Shown piece by piece: positions 1-9,073 of a stretch of 64,000 nt of DNA (its first letter is position 1; each line of letters starts with the position of its first letter). The notes below the pieces were generated by a model that was given only the letters and a program-made list of their open reading frames with translations, ran no database searches and was not told where the DNA came from. The DNA is from Comamonas testosteroni (GTDB lineage: Bacteria; Pseudomonadota; Gammaproteobacteria; Burkholderiales; Burkholderiaceae_C), in assembly GCF_000761245.1 (NCBI RefSeq), contig NZ_AWOR01000089.1:1-64000 (forward strand), given 5' to 3'. Both the position numbers and the translations under genes were made by a program.

Positions 1-28
1 CCGTAGTCGAAAGATTACGGGGTTTTTT
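1..28 (+). terminator. Rho-independent terminator of an upstream gene outside the window
   Basis: An 8-bp stem (one G-T pair) capped by a GAAA tetraloop is followed directly by GG and a run of six T. It lies before the first gene on the + strand, so it most likely ends a transcript that starts outside the window. Confidence 0.7.
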
Positions 29-73
29 ATTTGATCAATCGGTATTCTTGATATTGCTTGCGCAGTAGCGGAC

Positions 74-835
74 ATGGAAAGGATGAGCATGCAGCTGCAG
101 GACATGTTGTATTCACAGGGCTTTGGTATTCGCCGCGTGTGCTCCGGCTTGGTGCAGCAAGGCTGGGTGGAGCTGTGGAACTCGCAGACTTCTGACTGGG
201 AGAAGGTCCTGGATTCCACCCAGCAGGTGGATCCCGAAGGTCTGCGCTTCAAGGTGCAAGGCGTGGAGTGGGAGTATCACGAGCTGGGTTATGTGCTGCT
301 GAACAAGCCTGCCGGCACCGAGTGCTCGCAAAAGCCATCGGCCCATCCCAGCATCTATACCTTGCTGCCGGCTCCGCTGCGTCAACGACCCAACAAAGGG
401 GCGGTGCAAGGTGTTCAGGCAGTGGGCCGTCTGGACCAGGATACGACGGGCATGCTGCTGCTCAGCGACGATGGCCAGTTCATCCACCGCATGTCGTCGC
501 CCAAAAAGCACGTCTCCAAGGTTTATCGGGTGACCTGCAAGCATCCGGTGGATGCCAAGCAGATACAGCGGCTGCTGGATGGCGTCGTTCTCGACCATGA
601 TCCCAAGCCTGTCAAGGCAGCGGCCTGCGAGCAGGTGGACAGCCATGTGCTGGATCTGACGCTGACCGAGGGCAAGTATCACCAGGTCAAGCGCATGATT
701 GCGGCTGTGAGCAACCGGGTCGAAGGTCTGCACCGCAGAAGAATCGGCGGCATGGAGTTGCCCGCAGAGCTGGAGCCTGGCCAATGGCGCTGGCTGACGG
801 CGCACGAGCTGGAACTGTTCAAGCCGGGCAAGTAA
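74..835 (+). CDS. rsuA: 16S rRNA pseudouridine synthase, RsuA family
   Basis: Converts a uridine in 16S rRNA (U516 in E. coli) to pseudouridine during small-subunit assembly. The protein has 253 residues: an N-terminal S4-like RNA-binding region (about 6-45) and then the RsuA/RluB/E/F catalytic domain. The catalytic motif GRLDQDTTG is present, with its Asp near residue 121, and the later motif KYHQVKRM is typical of the RsuA/RluE branch. Length fits the family. ATG codons at 74, 83 and 89 are all possible starts; the family N-terminus favours a start near MQLQ. It stands alone, ends at a bidirectional terminator, and converges with the nuclease gene. The family is certain; RsuA rather than a paralogue is likely. 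Confidence 0.85.
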   Translation: MERMSMQLQDMLYSQGFGIRRVCSGLVQQGWVELWNSQTSDWEKVLDSTQQVDPEGLRFKVQGVEWEYHELGYVLLNKPAGTECSQKPSAHPSIYTLLPAPLRQRPNKGAVQGVQAVGRLDQDTTGMLLLSDDGQFIHRMSSPKKHVSKVYRVTCKHPVDAKQIQRLLDGVVLDHDPKPVKAAACEQVDSHVLDLTLTEGKYHQVKRMIAAVSNRVEGLHRRRIGGMELPAELEPGQWRWLTAHELELFKPGK

Positions 836-848
836 AACCGAGCAAGAT

Positions 849-882
849 AAAAAGCCTGCTGGCTTGCGCCAGCAGGCTTTTT
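849..882. terminator. Bidirectional terminator between convergent genes
   Basis: A perfect 15-bp stem with loop TTGC carries five A on its left arm and five T on its right arm. It can therefore stop the pseudouridine synthase transcript on + and the nuclease transcript on -. Confidence 0.9.
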
Positions 883-900
883 AATGGGCGATATGGCAAC

Positions 901-1791
901 TCAGTGCCGTTGCATGGCGGGCGCGGATGCCTGCTGGAGCTTGCCGGAGGTTTGCAGCGCAGCGCCGGGCAGGAATTCGATGCCGGTGCGGCGCACCAGC
1001 TCCACGTAGCTGATGGGTTCGGTGACGCGGGCTGCGTCATCATTGGCCTGCCAGTGCGCCCAGGCACGCTGGCTCTGAGCGTCGTAAACCAGCTTGTAGA
1101 GAAAGCTGGGCACACGCACCTGGTTGTGGCCGACGGAGGCGGCGCCGGCATCAAAGACCGGGCCGGTGATGATGTAGACATCGCCCTGAGCCCGTTGCGC
1201 ATAGCTGCGCGTGTCTTTCTCGATGCGGGCCCAGGGGCCGCCGTTTTGCTTGATGGACTGGGGCACCATATTGGCCAGCGAGAAGCTCTGGGCCATGGCC
1301 TGTGCGGTCGGCATGTCGCCAGCGGGAGCCATGTGGCCGCGTGAGTAGCCGGAGCGCTTGTAGTCGTCCAGCTCGGCGCGTTCATCGCGGGGCAGGCGGG
1401 CGTCGCTGTAGAACTTGTTGGTGCGCTTTTCGTCGGCATCGGCGACCAGGGCCTTGTTCAGACGTTGAGCGACGAAGATGGGAGTCTTGCTCTGGCCGCT
1501 GTGCAGCACGGCAAACGCGTCATAGCACAGGGCCCGCAGTTTGGGCTGATCGCTGAGCACGGGTGCCTTGCCATTGGCAAAGAACTGCGGGCATTGCTCA
1601 AAGCCCTGGGTGCTGCGCGTGGGATTGCTGACCTGGATGAGCGATGCGGGGCTGGTCGCTGCCGAGGGCGCAGGCATCTTGGCGGAGCAGGCCACGCTGC
1701 TGATGGCCAGCATTGCGATGCCGGCATGGTGCAGCCATCGGGGGACTTGTGAGCAAGAAGAGGAAAGCGGTGCTGAAAAAGCGGAGGACAT
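901..1791 (-). CDS. DNA/RNA non-specific endonuclease, probably exported
   Basis: A beta-beta-alpha metal nuclease of the Serratia nuclease/NUC1 family, which cuts DNA and RNA with a Mg ion. The motif SRGHMAPAGD holds the catalytic His (near residue 153 from this start), followed by the family block SLANMVPQ and an N-G-G-P-W segment. The N-terminus has a hydrophobic stretch ending in SSVACSA, a weak lipobox or signal peptide, so a periplasmic or lipid-anchored enzyme is likely. The reading frame stays open upstream to a TTG at 1842, but the first ATG is at 1791; a later ATG just before the hydrophobic stretch is also possible. A monocistronic gene that converges on the rRNA modification gene. 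Cleavage specificity cannot be read from the sequence. Confidence 0.83.
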   Translation of the reverse strand: MSSAFSAPLSSSCSQVPRWLHHAGIAMLAISSVACSAKMPAPSAATSPASLIQVSNPTRSTQGFEQCPQFFANGKAPVLSDQPKLRALCYDAFAVLHSGQSKTPIFVAQRLNKALVADADEKRTNKFYSDARLPRDERAELDDYKRSGYSRGHMAPAGDMPTAQAMAQSFSLANMVPQSIKQNGGPWARIEKDTRSYAQRAQGDVYIITGPVFDAGAASVGHNQVRVPSFLYKLVYDAQSQRAWAHWQANDDAARVTEPISYVELVRRTGIEFLPGAALQTSGKLQQASAPAMQRH

Positions 1792-1870
1792 GCGCGAAGA
1801 AGGCCGAGGGAGATGGAAAGAGTGCCAGCAGCCCAGGTGCAAGAGCGAGTCTTGCCATCATTGATGGGTG

Positions 1871-1975
1871 ATTGATTGCTACTCAAATAAGAGCTGCTTG
1901 CGCAAGCTTTGAAAGCTTTTCAAGGTAAAAGTTTCCTGAAAAGCTTTGTAATAAAGCGCTAAGTGCTCATATTTT
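1871..1975. repeat. Candidate degenerate copy of a dispersed AGCGCT-type repeat
   Basis: This AT-richer gap upstream of the nuclease holds several short inverted repeats around AAGCTTT and AAAGCGCT. It has the 'gctactcaaa...gagctgcttgcgc' wording of the dispersed element seen more clearly at 22720, 18325 and 46122. The match is loose and I hold it only as a possible copy. No gene is visible in the gap. Confidence 0.3.
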
Positions 1976-2021
1976 ATGAAAAGTGGACTTTGCCACGGCC
2001 CTGCCCCGGCCCTGTCCCGGC

Positions 2022-2789
2022 TTATGTCGTCAAGCTGCGGGTCCCCGAGGGCGTTCCATGCATGAGCAGGATCTGCAGTGCGGCTTGGGTTTGCAGATGC
2101 AGCTGCCTGAGCGCCTCATCTTTCTGGGGCGGCAAAATGTACTGGCCCTGTGCGTTCCTGGCATAGGGCTTGCCCAGAATGTCGGCCATATCGATCTGGT
2201 AGTAGCTGCGGTCGCCATATGGCCGCTTGCCGTCGATATAGGGCAAGGGCCAGATCGCCTGGCCGTCTTCCTCCTCGGCCAAAACATCAGGCAGCTCATC
2301 GATACCGACTTCTCGCCACAGGGCGGCATGCAGCAGCGTCAGATGTTCGGGGCGAAAGTCGAAGCTGCTGTCTGGCGCCTGGCCTGGGAAGTCAGGTGGC
2401 AAGGCATAGCGACCCGGTGCCAAGGTGGCGCTTGCCACAAACTGCGGCAGCCAAAGGCAGACCTCGGCCAGAAGCTGGGTGACCAGAGCAGGATTGTGAA
2501 TGCGCAGCACTTGCTGGGCCGTGTCGACGGGGAATAGATCGCCGCCAAAGGGCTGCACGGGATCGAAGCCGGGCGCCCCCGACTCTATGGGCATCCACTG
2601 CACCCGCAGCAGGCGTATCAGCTGCAGATGCTGGGCGCTCAGTGGCGGCAGCGCCTGGCTGAAGACCGTCCGGATCACGGATCGACGTTCGGTACTGCTC
2701 CCACGCTGGCGAAGCCAGAACCAGCTCAAGGCGCCGGTTGCCGCAACTGCCAGGGTGGAGAGTGTGGAGATCAGCCGCCTGCGCTTCAT
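2022..2789 (-). CDS. Membrane-anchored protein of unknown function
   Basis: I do not recognise this 255-residue protein. It opens with MKRRR and one hydrophobic segment (about residues 7-26), then a long soluble part rich in Leu, Pro, Gln and aromatic residues. This suggests a periplasmic protein held by one N-terminal anchor, or an uncleaved signal. No catalytic motif or cysteine pair stands out. It begins 12 bases after the stop of the S4-domain gene on the same strand, which itself follows tctDE, so it is probably the last gene of that transcript. No function is assigned. Confidence 0.7.
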   Translation of the reverse strand: MKRRRLISTLSTLAVAATGALSWFWLRQRGSSTERRSVIRTVFSQALPPLSAQHLQLIRLLRVQWMPIESGAPGFDPVQPFGGDLFPVDTAQQVLRIHNPALVTQLLAEVCLWLPQFVASATLAPGRYALPPDFPGQAPDSSFDFRPEHLTLLHAALWREVGIDELPDVLAEEEDGQAIWPLPYIDGKRPYGDRSYYQIDMADILGKPYARNAQGQYILPPQKDEALRQLHLQTQAALQILLMHGTPSGTRSLTT

Positions 2790-2801
2790 GGGCGAAGGTT
2801 T

Positions 2802-3239
2802 TCAGTCATCGATGGAAGCGCTCCAGCGGTCGCCCCAGCCGCTGCTGCGCTGCACGCGGTCGATATCCCGGCGGTCACGCTTGGTGGGGCGGCCGGTGTG
2901 CTGGGCCGCCAGTGCTTCGGCGGGCTCGGGTGCCAGACGGCGCTGCTCGGCCAGTTGTTCTCGCTGGGCAATGCTCTGCGCCGTTTCCTCGTAGAGCTGC
3001 TGGGCCACGGGGGCAGGGCCGCGCATGCCGCTCAGCCCGCGCACGATGACTTCCCTGGGAACATTGCCCTGACGCAGGTGGATGTGGTCGCCCAGGCGGA
3101 TTTCACGCGAGGCCTTGGCGTTGGCGTTGTTGACCGTGACCCGGCCCTTGCCAATTTCCTCCACAGCCAGGCTGCGGGTCTTGTAGAACCGCGCGCACCA
3201 CAGCCATTTGTCCAGACGCATGGATTCAGTTTCACTCAT
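2802..3239 (-). CDS. hslR: RNA-binding S4 domain protein, Hsp15 family
   Basis: Hsp15 (HslR) is a heat-shock RNA-binding protein that recognises 50S subunits carrying a stalled nascent chain. The 145-residue protein starts MSETESMRLDKWLWCARFYK, the hallmark N-terminus, and the S4 domain covers about residues 7-70. A basic C-terminal tail (RPTKRDRRDIDR) matches the family. The reading frame is open far upstream over the end of tctE, but the ATG at 3239 is the only start that fits the family length. It lies 32 bases after tctE and 12 bases before a hypothetical gene, so it is likely in one operon with them. Confidence 0.88.
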   Translation of the reverse strand: MSETESMRLDKWLWCARFYKTRSLAVEEIGKGRVTVNNANAKASREIRLGDHIHLRQGNVPREVIVRGLSGMRGPAPVAQQLYEETAQSIAQREQLAEQRRLAPEPAEALAAQHTGRPTKRDRRDIDRVQRSSGWGDRWSASIDD

Positions 3240-3271
3240 ATCGGTATTTTGCGGCGTGAAGGGATGGCGAT

Positions 3272-4747
3272 TCAAGTCAGAGCAGTATCCATGTCCTGGG
3301 CATCGCCATTGTGCAGGGGCAGCTGAATCAGCGCCTGCAGGCCACGCACCCGGCCGAGCCCATCGTGCAGATTGCGCAGCTCGATCTGGCCGCCCAGGGT
3401 TTGAACGATCTCCTGGCAGATGGCCAGGCCCAGGCCCGAGCCGCTGCGCGTGTTGCCCGCCGAAAAGGGCTGAAACAGTCGCTGGGCAAGTTCCTCGTCG
3501 ATGCCGCTGCCGCTGTCTTCGATACTCAGCTGCGCCATGCCGTTGTGTGCGCGCACATCGACTTGCAGACTCCCGTGCCTGGGCGTGTGGCGTATGGCGT
3601 TGTGCAGCAGGTTGCGGGTCAGCTCGCGCAGCATCCATTCATGGGCGGCCACGCAGCAGGCCTGGGTTTCGATGCCGAAGTCCATGTCGTGATCGGCAAT
3701 CAGCGGGGATAGCTCCAGCGCCACGTCGCGCACAATGTCGTCGAGCTGGGCCAGCATGGCGCTGCTCTGGTTGCCGTCCTCCTGGCGCAGCTGCTCGACC
3801 TTGGCCAGGGCCAGCATCTGGTTGGCGACGCGGGTGGCGCGGTCCACCGTGTCGTCGATCTCGGCAAAGGCCTGTGCAGGGGGGATATCGCCGCGCTTGG
3901 CCGACTGCACCTGAACCTTGAGCACCGCCAGCGGCGTGCGCAGCTGGTGCGAGGCGTCGCGCACAAAGCGCTTCTGGTTGCTCAGCAGACCTTGCAGGCG
4001 CTGCATGGTCTGGTTGGTGGCCTCCAGCAGGGGCTGGATTTCGCGCGGGGCCTCGGGTGCCGCCAGCGGGCTCAGATCTCCCTGGGCCCGGCCTTGCAGG
4101 TCCTGGCTGAGCTGGCGTATGGGCTGGGTGGCGCGCTGCACGACGATGATGACGATGAGGGCGACGACCAGCACCAGCAGGGCCTGACGAATCAGGGTGT
4201 CGCGCAGAATCTGCAAGGCCAGGGATTCGCGCAGCTCCAGGGTCTCGGCCACCTGGATCACGGCCATGCCGCGCCCGTCGGCACTGGCAACCGGCTGCAG
4301 CAGCACGGCCACGCGCACGGGGTGGCCGCGAAACTCGTCGTCATAGAAGTCCACCAGCGCTGCATAAGGCGGGCGCTGCGGAATCCTTCCGGTCCAGACC
4401 GGCAGCTCCGCAAAGCCCGAAATCAGCTGTCCGTCCAGCGTGGAGACGCGGTAGAACATGCGGCTCTGGTTATCGGCCTCGAAAATCTCCAGTGCCGAAT
4501 AGGGAACGATGGCGCGCAGCTGCGCCTGCTCGTCGTATCCGGTAACGCCGATCTGCTCGCTGATGCTTTTGGCCGAGGCCAGCAGGGTTCTGTCGTAAGC
4601 CGTGTGCAGCGATGCCAGGGTTTGCTGATAGAGGCTCCAGGCGTTGAGGGCAATCAGCGCCAGCACGGGCAGCAAAATGCCGGTGAGCAGCAGGCGCCGC
4701 AGCGACCAGGCTGTCTTGGGCCGCGTCCTTGCCGGACTGGCTGTCAT
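3272..4747 (-). CDS. tctE: Sensor histidine kinase TctE of the TctDE system
   Basis: Inner-membrane sensor that phosphorylates TctD, classically in response to tricarboxylates. The 491-residue protein has a first membrane helix (about 20-45), a periplasmic sensing domain (about 46-185), a second helix (about 187-207), a HAMP-like linker, and a kinase core. The H-box FVRDASHQLRTPLAVL places the phospho-His near residue 267. N-box and G-box elements (LLHNAIRHTP, DSGSGI, GSGLGLAI) follow. Its ATG overlaps the tctD stop by four bases (ATGA), so the two are translationally coupled. The divergent tctCBA genes make tricarboxylate sensing the natural reading. Confidence 0.9.
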   Translation of the reverse strand: MTASPARTRPKTAWSLRRLLLTGILLPVLALIALNAWSLYQQTLASLHTAYDRTLLASAKSISEQIGVTGYDEQAQLRAIVPYSALEIFEADNQSRMFYRVSTLDGQLISGFAELPVWTGRIPQRPPYAALVDFYDDEFRGHPVRVAVLLQPVASADGRGMAVIQVAETLELRESLALQILRDTLIRQALLVLVVALIVIIVVQRATQPIRQLSQDLQGRAQGDLSPLAAPEAPREIQPLLEATNQTMQRLQGLLSNQKRFVRDASHQLRTPLAVLKVQVQSAKRGDIPPAQAFAEIDDTVDRATRVANQMLALAKVEQLRQEDGNQSSAMLAQLDDIVRDVALELSPLIADHDMDFGIETQACCVAAHEWMLRELTRNLLHNAIRHTPRHGSLQVDVRAHNGMAQLSIEDSGSGIDEELAQRLFQPFSAGNTRSGSGLGLAICQEIVQTLGGQIELRNLHDGLGRVRGLQALIQLPLHNGDAQDMDTALT

Positions 4748-5433
4748 GCCGCAGCCTCGGCCTTGACCAGATAGCCCAGTCCGCGCAGCGTGACCAGTTG
4801 CACGCCGGTGCCGCCCAGCTTTTTGCGCAGCCGGTAGGCCACGACTTCCACGGCCTCGTACTGCACATCGACCTCGCCGGGGAAGACCAGGCTGAACAGC
4901 CGCTCCTTGGTGACTGCATGGCCGGGGCGGGCCAGCAGCGCATGCATCATGGACAGCTCGCGCGGGGTCAGCTCCAGAACCTTGTCGTCGAGATAGATCG
5001 CGCCGCTTTCCTTTTCATAGCGCAATGCGCCCAGGGTGACAGTTTCAGAAGCCGATCTGGGTGTGAAACTATCCTGGCTGCGGCGCAGCAGGGCGCGCAG
5101 GCGTGCTTCCAGTTCGTCGAGGTCAAAGGGCTTGGCCAGATAGTCGTCGGCACCGGCATTCAGTCCCATGACGCGGTCGCCCACGGTGCCACGTGCCGTG
5201 AGGATCAGCACCGGTGTGCGCAGACCCAGGGCGCGGGCGCGCTCCAGCACCTGCAGGCCGTCGAGACCAGGCAGGCTCAGGTCCAGCACCACGGCATCGG
5301 GTTCGCGGGTCTGCCAATGGGCCAGGGCGCTGGGGCCGTCGGCCGCCACATCCACATTCAGGCCGCGGCGCATCAGGGTGCGCTGCAGCGTGGTGCGCAT
5401 GGCGGAGTCATCTTCAACAAGCAGTAATTGCAT
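4744..5433 (-). CDS. tctD: Response regulator TctD, OmpR/PhoB family
   Basis: DNA-binding response regulator that pairs with TctE. The receiver domain shows the acidic pair D8-D9, phospho-acceptor D51 (VVLDLSLPG) and the K of YLAKPF. A C-terminal winged helix of the PhoB type ends in RGLGYLV. I chose the ATG at 5433, which gives the standard N-terminus MQLLLVEDD and 229 residues; ATG 5445 and TTG 5472 are in frame but start before the receiver fold. It is transcribed away from tctC across a 147-base divergent region, where it probably acts. Confidence 0.9.
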   Translation of the reverse strand: MQLLLVEDDSAMRTTLQRTLMRRGLNVDVAADGPSALAHWQTREPDAVVLDLSLPGLDGLQVLERARALGLRTPVLILTARGTVGDRVMGLNAGADDYLAKPFDLDELEARLRALLRRSQDSFTPRSASETVTLGALRYEKESGAIYLDDKVLELTPRELSMMHALLARPGHAVTKERLFSLVFPGEVDVQYEAVEVVAYRLRKKLGGTGVQLVTLRGLGYLVKAEAAA

Positions 5434-5517
5434 GTTGCCGAACATAGCACTGCGCTGCGAATGCGCAGACAAGTCGTGAAACTACCAGGGTTGCTTAAGG
5501 GATAGCCCTAGGTGATT

Positions 5518-5545
5518 GGACAGCTGTTTGACAGGCAGGCTGTCC
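5518..5545. promoter_or_regulatory. Inverted repeat with an embedded -35-like TTGACA in the tctD/tctC divergent region
   Basis: GGACAGC (5518-5524) and GCTGTCC (5539-5545) form a perfect 7-bp inverted repeat 63-36 bases before the tctC start. A TTGACA (5528-5533) lies inside it, but no good -10 follows at the proper distance. The site is well placed to be a TctD or other regulator operator. Its assignment is inference. Confidence 0.4.
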
Positions 5546-5580
5546 ATGATTGCATCCACTAACTACATAAGGAGTACATC

Positions 5581-6546
5581 ATGCGTCGTGATACGTTTCT
5601 GAAGTCTCTGGCAGCCCTGGCGGCGGCCGGTGCTTTGCCCCTGTCGGCCCAGGCCGCGGCGGCCATCAAGATGATGCTGCCCGCCAACCCTGGTGGCGGC
5701 TGGGACACGACAGGCCGTGCCCTGGGCAAGGCCTTGCAGGACGCAGGTGTGGCTTCTTCCGTCACTTATGACAACAAGGGTGGTGCTGCCGGTGCCATCG
5801 GCCTGGCCCAGTTCGTCAACGGCAGCAAGGGTGATCCCAATGCGATGATGGTCATGGGCGCCGTGATGCTGGGCGGCATCATTACCGGCAAGCCTCCCGT
5901 CAATCTGAGCCAGGCCACGCCTCTGGCACGCCTGACCAGCGAATACAACGTGTTTGTGCTGCCCGCCAACTCGCCTTTCAAGAACATGGCGGAAGTGGTG
6001 GCCCAGCTCAAGAAGGATCCCGGCTCCGTCAAGTGGGGTGGCGGCTCGCGTGGTTCCACCGAGCACATTGCTGCGGCCATGATCGCGCGTGAAGTGGGTG
6101 TGGACCCCGCCAAGATCAACTACGTGGCTTTCCGTGGGGGTGGCGAGGCCATCTCCGCCATCCTGGGTGGCAACGTCACCGTGGGCGGCAGCGGCTTCAG
6201 CGAGTTTGCCGAATACATCGCGACTGGCAAGATGAAGCCCATCGGCGTGACATCGGCCCAGCGCCTCAAGGGTGCGGCGTCCAGCGTTCCCACGCTCAAG
6301 GAGCAGGGCATCAACGTGGAAATCGGCAACTGGCGCGGTGTCTATGGCGCTCCCGGCATTTCCAAGGCGCAGCGCGACGAGCTGGTCGCCCAGATCGAGA
6401 AAGCCACCAAGAGCAAGGCCTGGACCGAAGCGCTGCAGAAGAACGACTGGACACCTGCCTGGCTGGGCGGCGATGCCTTCGGCAAGTTCGTGGACGACGA
6501 GTTCGCCAGCCTGCGCGCCACCATGGCCAAGTCCGGCATGATCTGA
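5581..6546 (+). CDS. tctC: Tripartite tricarboxylate transporter substrate-binding protein TctC
   Basis: Periplasmic receptor that binds a di/tricarboxylate and delivers it to the TctA-TctB membrane complex. The 321-residue protein has a signal peptide (MRRD...; cleavage near AQA-AAA, about residue 23) and the Bug/TctC fold signature PANPGGGWDTTGRALG. The start has a strong ribosome-binding site (AAGGAG, 7 bases before ATG). It is the first gene of tctCBA, divergent from its regulators, and is followed by a hairpin before tctB. Citrate is the classical ligand; another carboxylate is possible. Confidence 0.92.
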   Translation: MRRDTFLKSLAALAAAGALPLSAQAAAAIKMMLPANPGGGWDTTGRALGKALQDAGVASSVTYDNKGGAAGAIGLAQFVNGSKGDPNAMMVMGAVMLGGIITGKPPVNLSQATPLARLTSEYNVFVLPANSPFKNMAEVVAQLKKDPGSVKWGGGSRGSTEHIAAAMIAREVGVDPAKINYVAFRGGGEAISAILGGNVTVGGSGFSEFAEYIATGKMKPIGVTSAQRLKGAASSVPTLKEQGINVEIGNWRGVYGAPGISKAQRDELVAQIEKATKSKAWTEALQKNDWTPAWLGGDAFGKFVDDEFASLRATMAKSGMI

Positions 6547-6554
6547 CGATCTCC

Positions 6555-6582
6555 AGGCCGCTGCGTTCTGCAGCGGCCTTTT
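6555..6582 (+). terminator. Intercistronic hairpin or attenuator between tctC and tctB
   Basis: A 10-bp GC-rich stem (loop GTTCT) is followed by TTTT, 9 bases after the tctC stop. It may stop part of the transcription, or protect the tctC mRNA 3' end, and so give more receptor than membrane subunits. The short T-run suggests incomplete termination. Confidence 0.6.
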
Positions 6583-6771
6583 CAGGACATGGCACAGGGC
6601 TGGCGACTTCAGCCCTGATCGCGTTGTGTGCTGCTGTTTCTCCCCCGCACTGATTGATGGTCTGCTCCTGACGGCGCAAGCCAGGGTTTGTGCAACCCCA
6701 TGATGCCGTGGGAGCTGCTGCAAGGCGGCTCTGGCGGGTTCCGAAAACCATTGAAATCAAACACATTCATC

Positions 6772-7365
6772 ATGTCTGATTCATTCCAAGATCTGGCCCG
6801 GGCAGCGGAGGCCGCACAAGTTTCGGCCTATGCAGACCCCGACGAGCCGCAGAGCCCCAACGTACCGTCCAAGAGAGCGCAAACCATTGTCGGTGCGGGC
6901 GTGCTGCTGGTCGCTGTTGGCCTGGCTGTCGGCGCGCTGCAGATTCCTTCCGATTCGGGCTACGGCGGCGTCGGCCCCAACTTTCTGCCCTGGCTGTGCG
7001 CCATCGTGCTGGCCGCTTGCGGTGCACTGCTGCTTTGGGAAGCTCGCAGCGGCGGCTTTCGCCATGCGGCCGACCCGGGCGGCCAGCCCAAGGCCGACAT
7101 CCTGCCCTTTGCCTGGGTCTCGGCCGGTCTGCTGGTGAATGCGGCCTTGATTGGAACCGTCGGCTTTATCTTCAGCTGCACGATTTGCTATGTCTTGGCC
7201 GTGCAAGGCCTGCGCCGCGCCGCGCATCAGCCTCAGGCCTCTGAAATCGGTACCTGGCTGAAGGATGTGATCACTGGCTTGCTGATTTCAGCGCCCGTTT
7301 TCTGGATGTTTACTCAGTTCCTGGCAATCAATCTGCCAGGCTTGACTCAGACGGGGTGGCTGTAA
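6772..7365 (+). CDS. tctB: Tripartite tricarboxylate transporter small membrane subunit TctB
   Basis: Small membrane subunit of the TctABC carboxylate importer, 197 residues. After a polar N-terminus, four hydrophobic segments are visible (about residues 38-55, 65-82, 115-140 and 165-185), as expected for TctB. The frame is open upstream to 6688, but the ATG at 6772 gives the usual length. Its stop codon TAA shares one base with the tctA ATG (TAATG), so the subunits are translationally coupled. Confidence 0.88.
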   Translation: MSDSFQDLARAAEAAQVSAYADPDEPQSPNVPSKRAQTIVGAGVLLVAVGLAVGALQIPSDSGYGGVGPNFLPWLCAIVLAACGALLLWEARSGGFRHAADPGGQPKADILPFAWVSAGLLVNAALIGTVGFIFSCTICYVLAVQGLRRAAHQPQASEIGTWLKDVITGLLISAPVFWMFTQFLAINLPGLTQTGWL

Positions 7366-8882
7366 TGGATATTTTCAATGCTTTGATGGCTGGCTTTGCC
7401 ACTGCCATCACGCCCGCCAATCTGTTGTGGGCTCTGGTGGGGTGTGCCCTGGGTACGGCCGTAGGTGTGCTGCCCGGTATCGGCCCGGCCGTGGCCGTGG
7501 CCATGCTGCTGCCCATCACCGCCAAGGTGGATGTGACGGCATCCATGATTTTCTTTGCCGGTATTTACTACGGCGCCATGTATGGAGGCTCGACCACATC
7601 GATTCTGCTGAACACGCCCGGCGAGACGGCATCCATGGTCACGGCCATGGAGGGCAACAAGATGGCCAAGAGCGGCCGAGCCGGGGCGGCGCTGGCGACC
7701 GCCGCGATCGGCTCGTTCTTCGCGGGTACCTTCGCCACCGTAGTGGTGACTCTGTTTGCTCCCTACGTGGCCGACTTCGCCGTGAAGCTGGGCCCGCCCG
7801 AATACTTCATGCTCATGGTGCTGGCCTTCACCACCGTGAGTGCCGTGCTGGGCCAGAGCACGCTGCGCGGCATGACGGCGCTGTTTGTCGGCCTGGCTGC
7901 AGGCTGCATCGGCATGGACCAGATCTCCGGTGCGGCGCGCTATACCGGCGGCAAGATGGAGCTGCTGGATGGCATCGATATCGTGCTGGTGGCCGTGGGG
8001 CTGTTTGCCGTGGCCGAAGTGCTGTATGCCGCCATGTATGAAGGCAAGGTCGAGGAGTCCCAGAACAAGCTGACGCGTGTGCACATGACCAAGCGCGACT
8101 GGAAGCGTTCCTGGCCCGCCTGGATGCGCGGCACGCTGCTGGGCACACCGTTCGGCTGTATTCCTGCAGGCGGCACCGAGATCCCGACCTTTCTGAGCTA
8201 TGCGACCGAGAAGAAGCTGGCCAAGGGCGAAGACAAGGCCGAGTTCGGCGGCAAGGGCGCCATCGAAGGCGTGGCCGGACCGGAAGCCGCCAACAATGCG
8301 ACCGTGACCGCAGCTCTGATTCCTCTGCTGACTCTGGGCATTCCCACCAGCAACACCACGGCCGTGTTGCTGGGTGCTTTCCAGAACTACGGCATCAACC
8401 CCGGTCCCCAGCTGTTTACCAGCTCGGCGGCCCTGGTCTGGGCGCTGATCGCCTCGCTGTACATCGGCAACGTGATGCTGCTGGTGCTGAATCTGCCCAT
8501 GGTGGGTCTGTGGGTCAAGCTGCTGAAGATTCCGCGTCCCCAGCTGTATGCCGGCATCCTGATCTTCGCAACAGTCGGTGCCTACGGCATGCGCCAGAGC
8601 GCATTCGATCTGTTCCTGCTCTACGGCATTGGCGTGCTGGGAGTGATCATGCGTCGCTTCGACTTCCCCACCGCTCCCGTGGTGGTTGGCATGATCCTCG
8701 GCCCCCTGGCCGAAGCCCAGATGCGCAACGCCGTGTCGATCGGCGAGGGCAGCTGGTGGATCTTCCTGCAGCGCCCCATGTCGCTGACGCTGATCATCAT
8801 CGTGCTGGCTGTGCTGATCATTCCCCGCGTGCTCAAGCGCCTGTCGCAGGCCAAGCACGAGCGGGAGGCAAGCACCGCCTGA
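7365..8882 (+). CDS. tctA: Tripartite tricarboxylate transporter large permease TctA
   Basis: Main 12-helix permease of the TctABC secondary importer, 505 residues. The conserved TctA blocks are present: [17 protein letters not shown] near the N-terminus, [20 protein letters not shown] around residue 65-85, and [15 protein letters not shown] around 325. The start is the ATG that overlaps the tctB stop; an upstream GTG at 7356 would lie inside tctB. Last gene of the operon, closed by a terminator. Confidence 0.93.
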   Translation: MDIFNALMAGFATAITPANLLWALVGCALGTAVGVLPGIGPAVAVAMLLPITAKVDVTASMIFFAGIYYGAMYGGSTTSILLNTPGETASMVTAMEGNKMAKSGRAGAALATAAIGSFFAGTFATVVVTLFAPYVADFAVKLGPPEYFMLMVLAFTTVSAVLGQSTLRGMTALFVGLAAGCIGMDQISGAARYTGGKMELLDGIDIVLVAVGLFAVAEVLYAAMYEGKVEESQNKLTRVHMTKRDWKRSWPAWMRGTLLGTPFGCIPAGGTEIPTFLSYATEKKLAKGEDKAEFGGKGAIEGVAGPEAANNATVTAALIPLLTLGIPTSNTTAVLLGAFQNYGINPGPQLFTSSAALVWALIASLYIGNVMLLVLNLPMVGLWVKLLKIPRPQLYAGILIFATVGAYGMRQSAFDLFLLYGIGVLGVIMRRFDFPTAPVVVGMILGPLAEAQMRNAVSIGEGSWWIFLQRPMSLTLIIIVLAVLIIPRVLKRLSQAKHEREASTA

Positions 8883-8937
8883 GTCCGGTTTCCTAGCCTG
8901 CTGCGGGTGCTTCACGCATGGAGCCCGTTGCATTCAT

Positions 8938-8973
8938 ATCCCCTGTTCGGTGAGCTGGACAGGGGATTTTTTT
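8938..8973 (+). terminator. Terminator of the tctCBA operon
   Basis: An imperfect 11-bp stem begins ATCCCCTGT and ends ACAGGGGAT, followed by a run of seven T. It lies 56 bases after the tctA stop. Confidence 0.8.
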
Positions 8974-9073
8974 ATGGAGGCAGACTCAAGCATTTGTTTG
9001 AATGCGCTATCTTGCTCATGTATTGATAGTGTGAGAGGGGCCGCTAGAGGTCTGTGCCGATGGTTTTGGGGCA

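Noticed and set aside
1458-1886. Alternative - strand frame of 142 codons overlapping the nuclease gene start
   Set aside because: It is out of frame with the conserved nuclease domain and shows no motif. The nuclease frame is supported by RGH and downstream blocks.
7347-8933. A 528-codon - strand frame opposite tctA
   Set aside because: A His/Gln-rich shadow of the tctA coding sequence with no recognisable start context or family.
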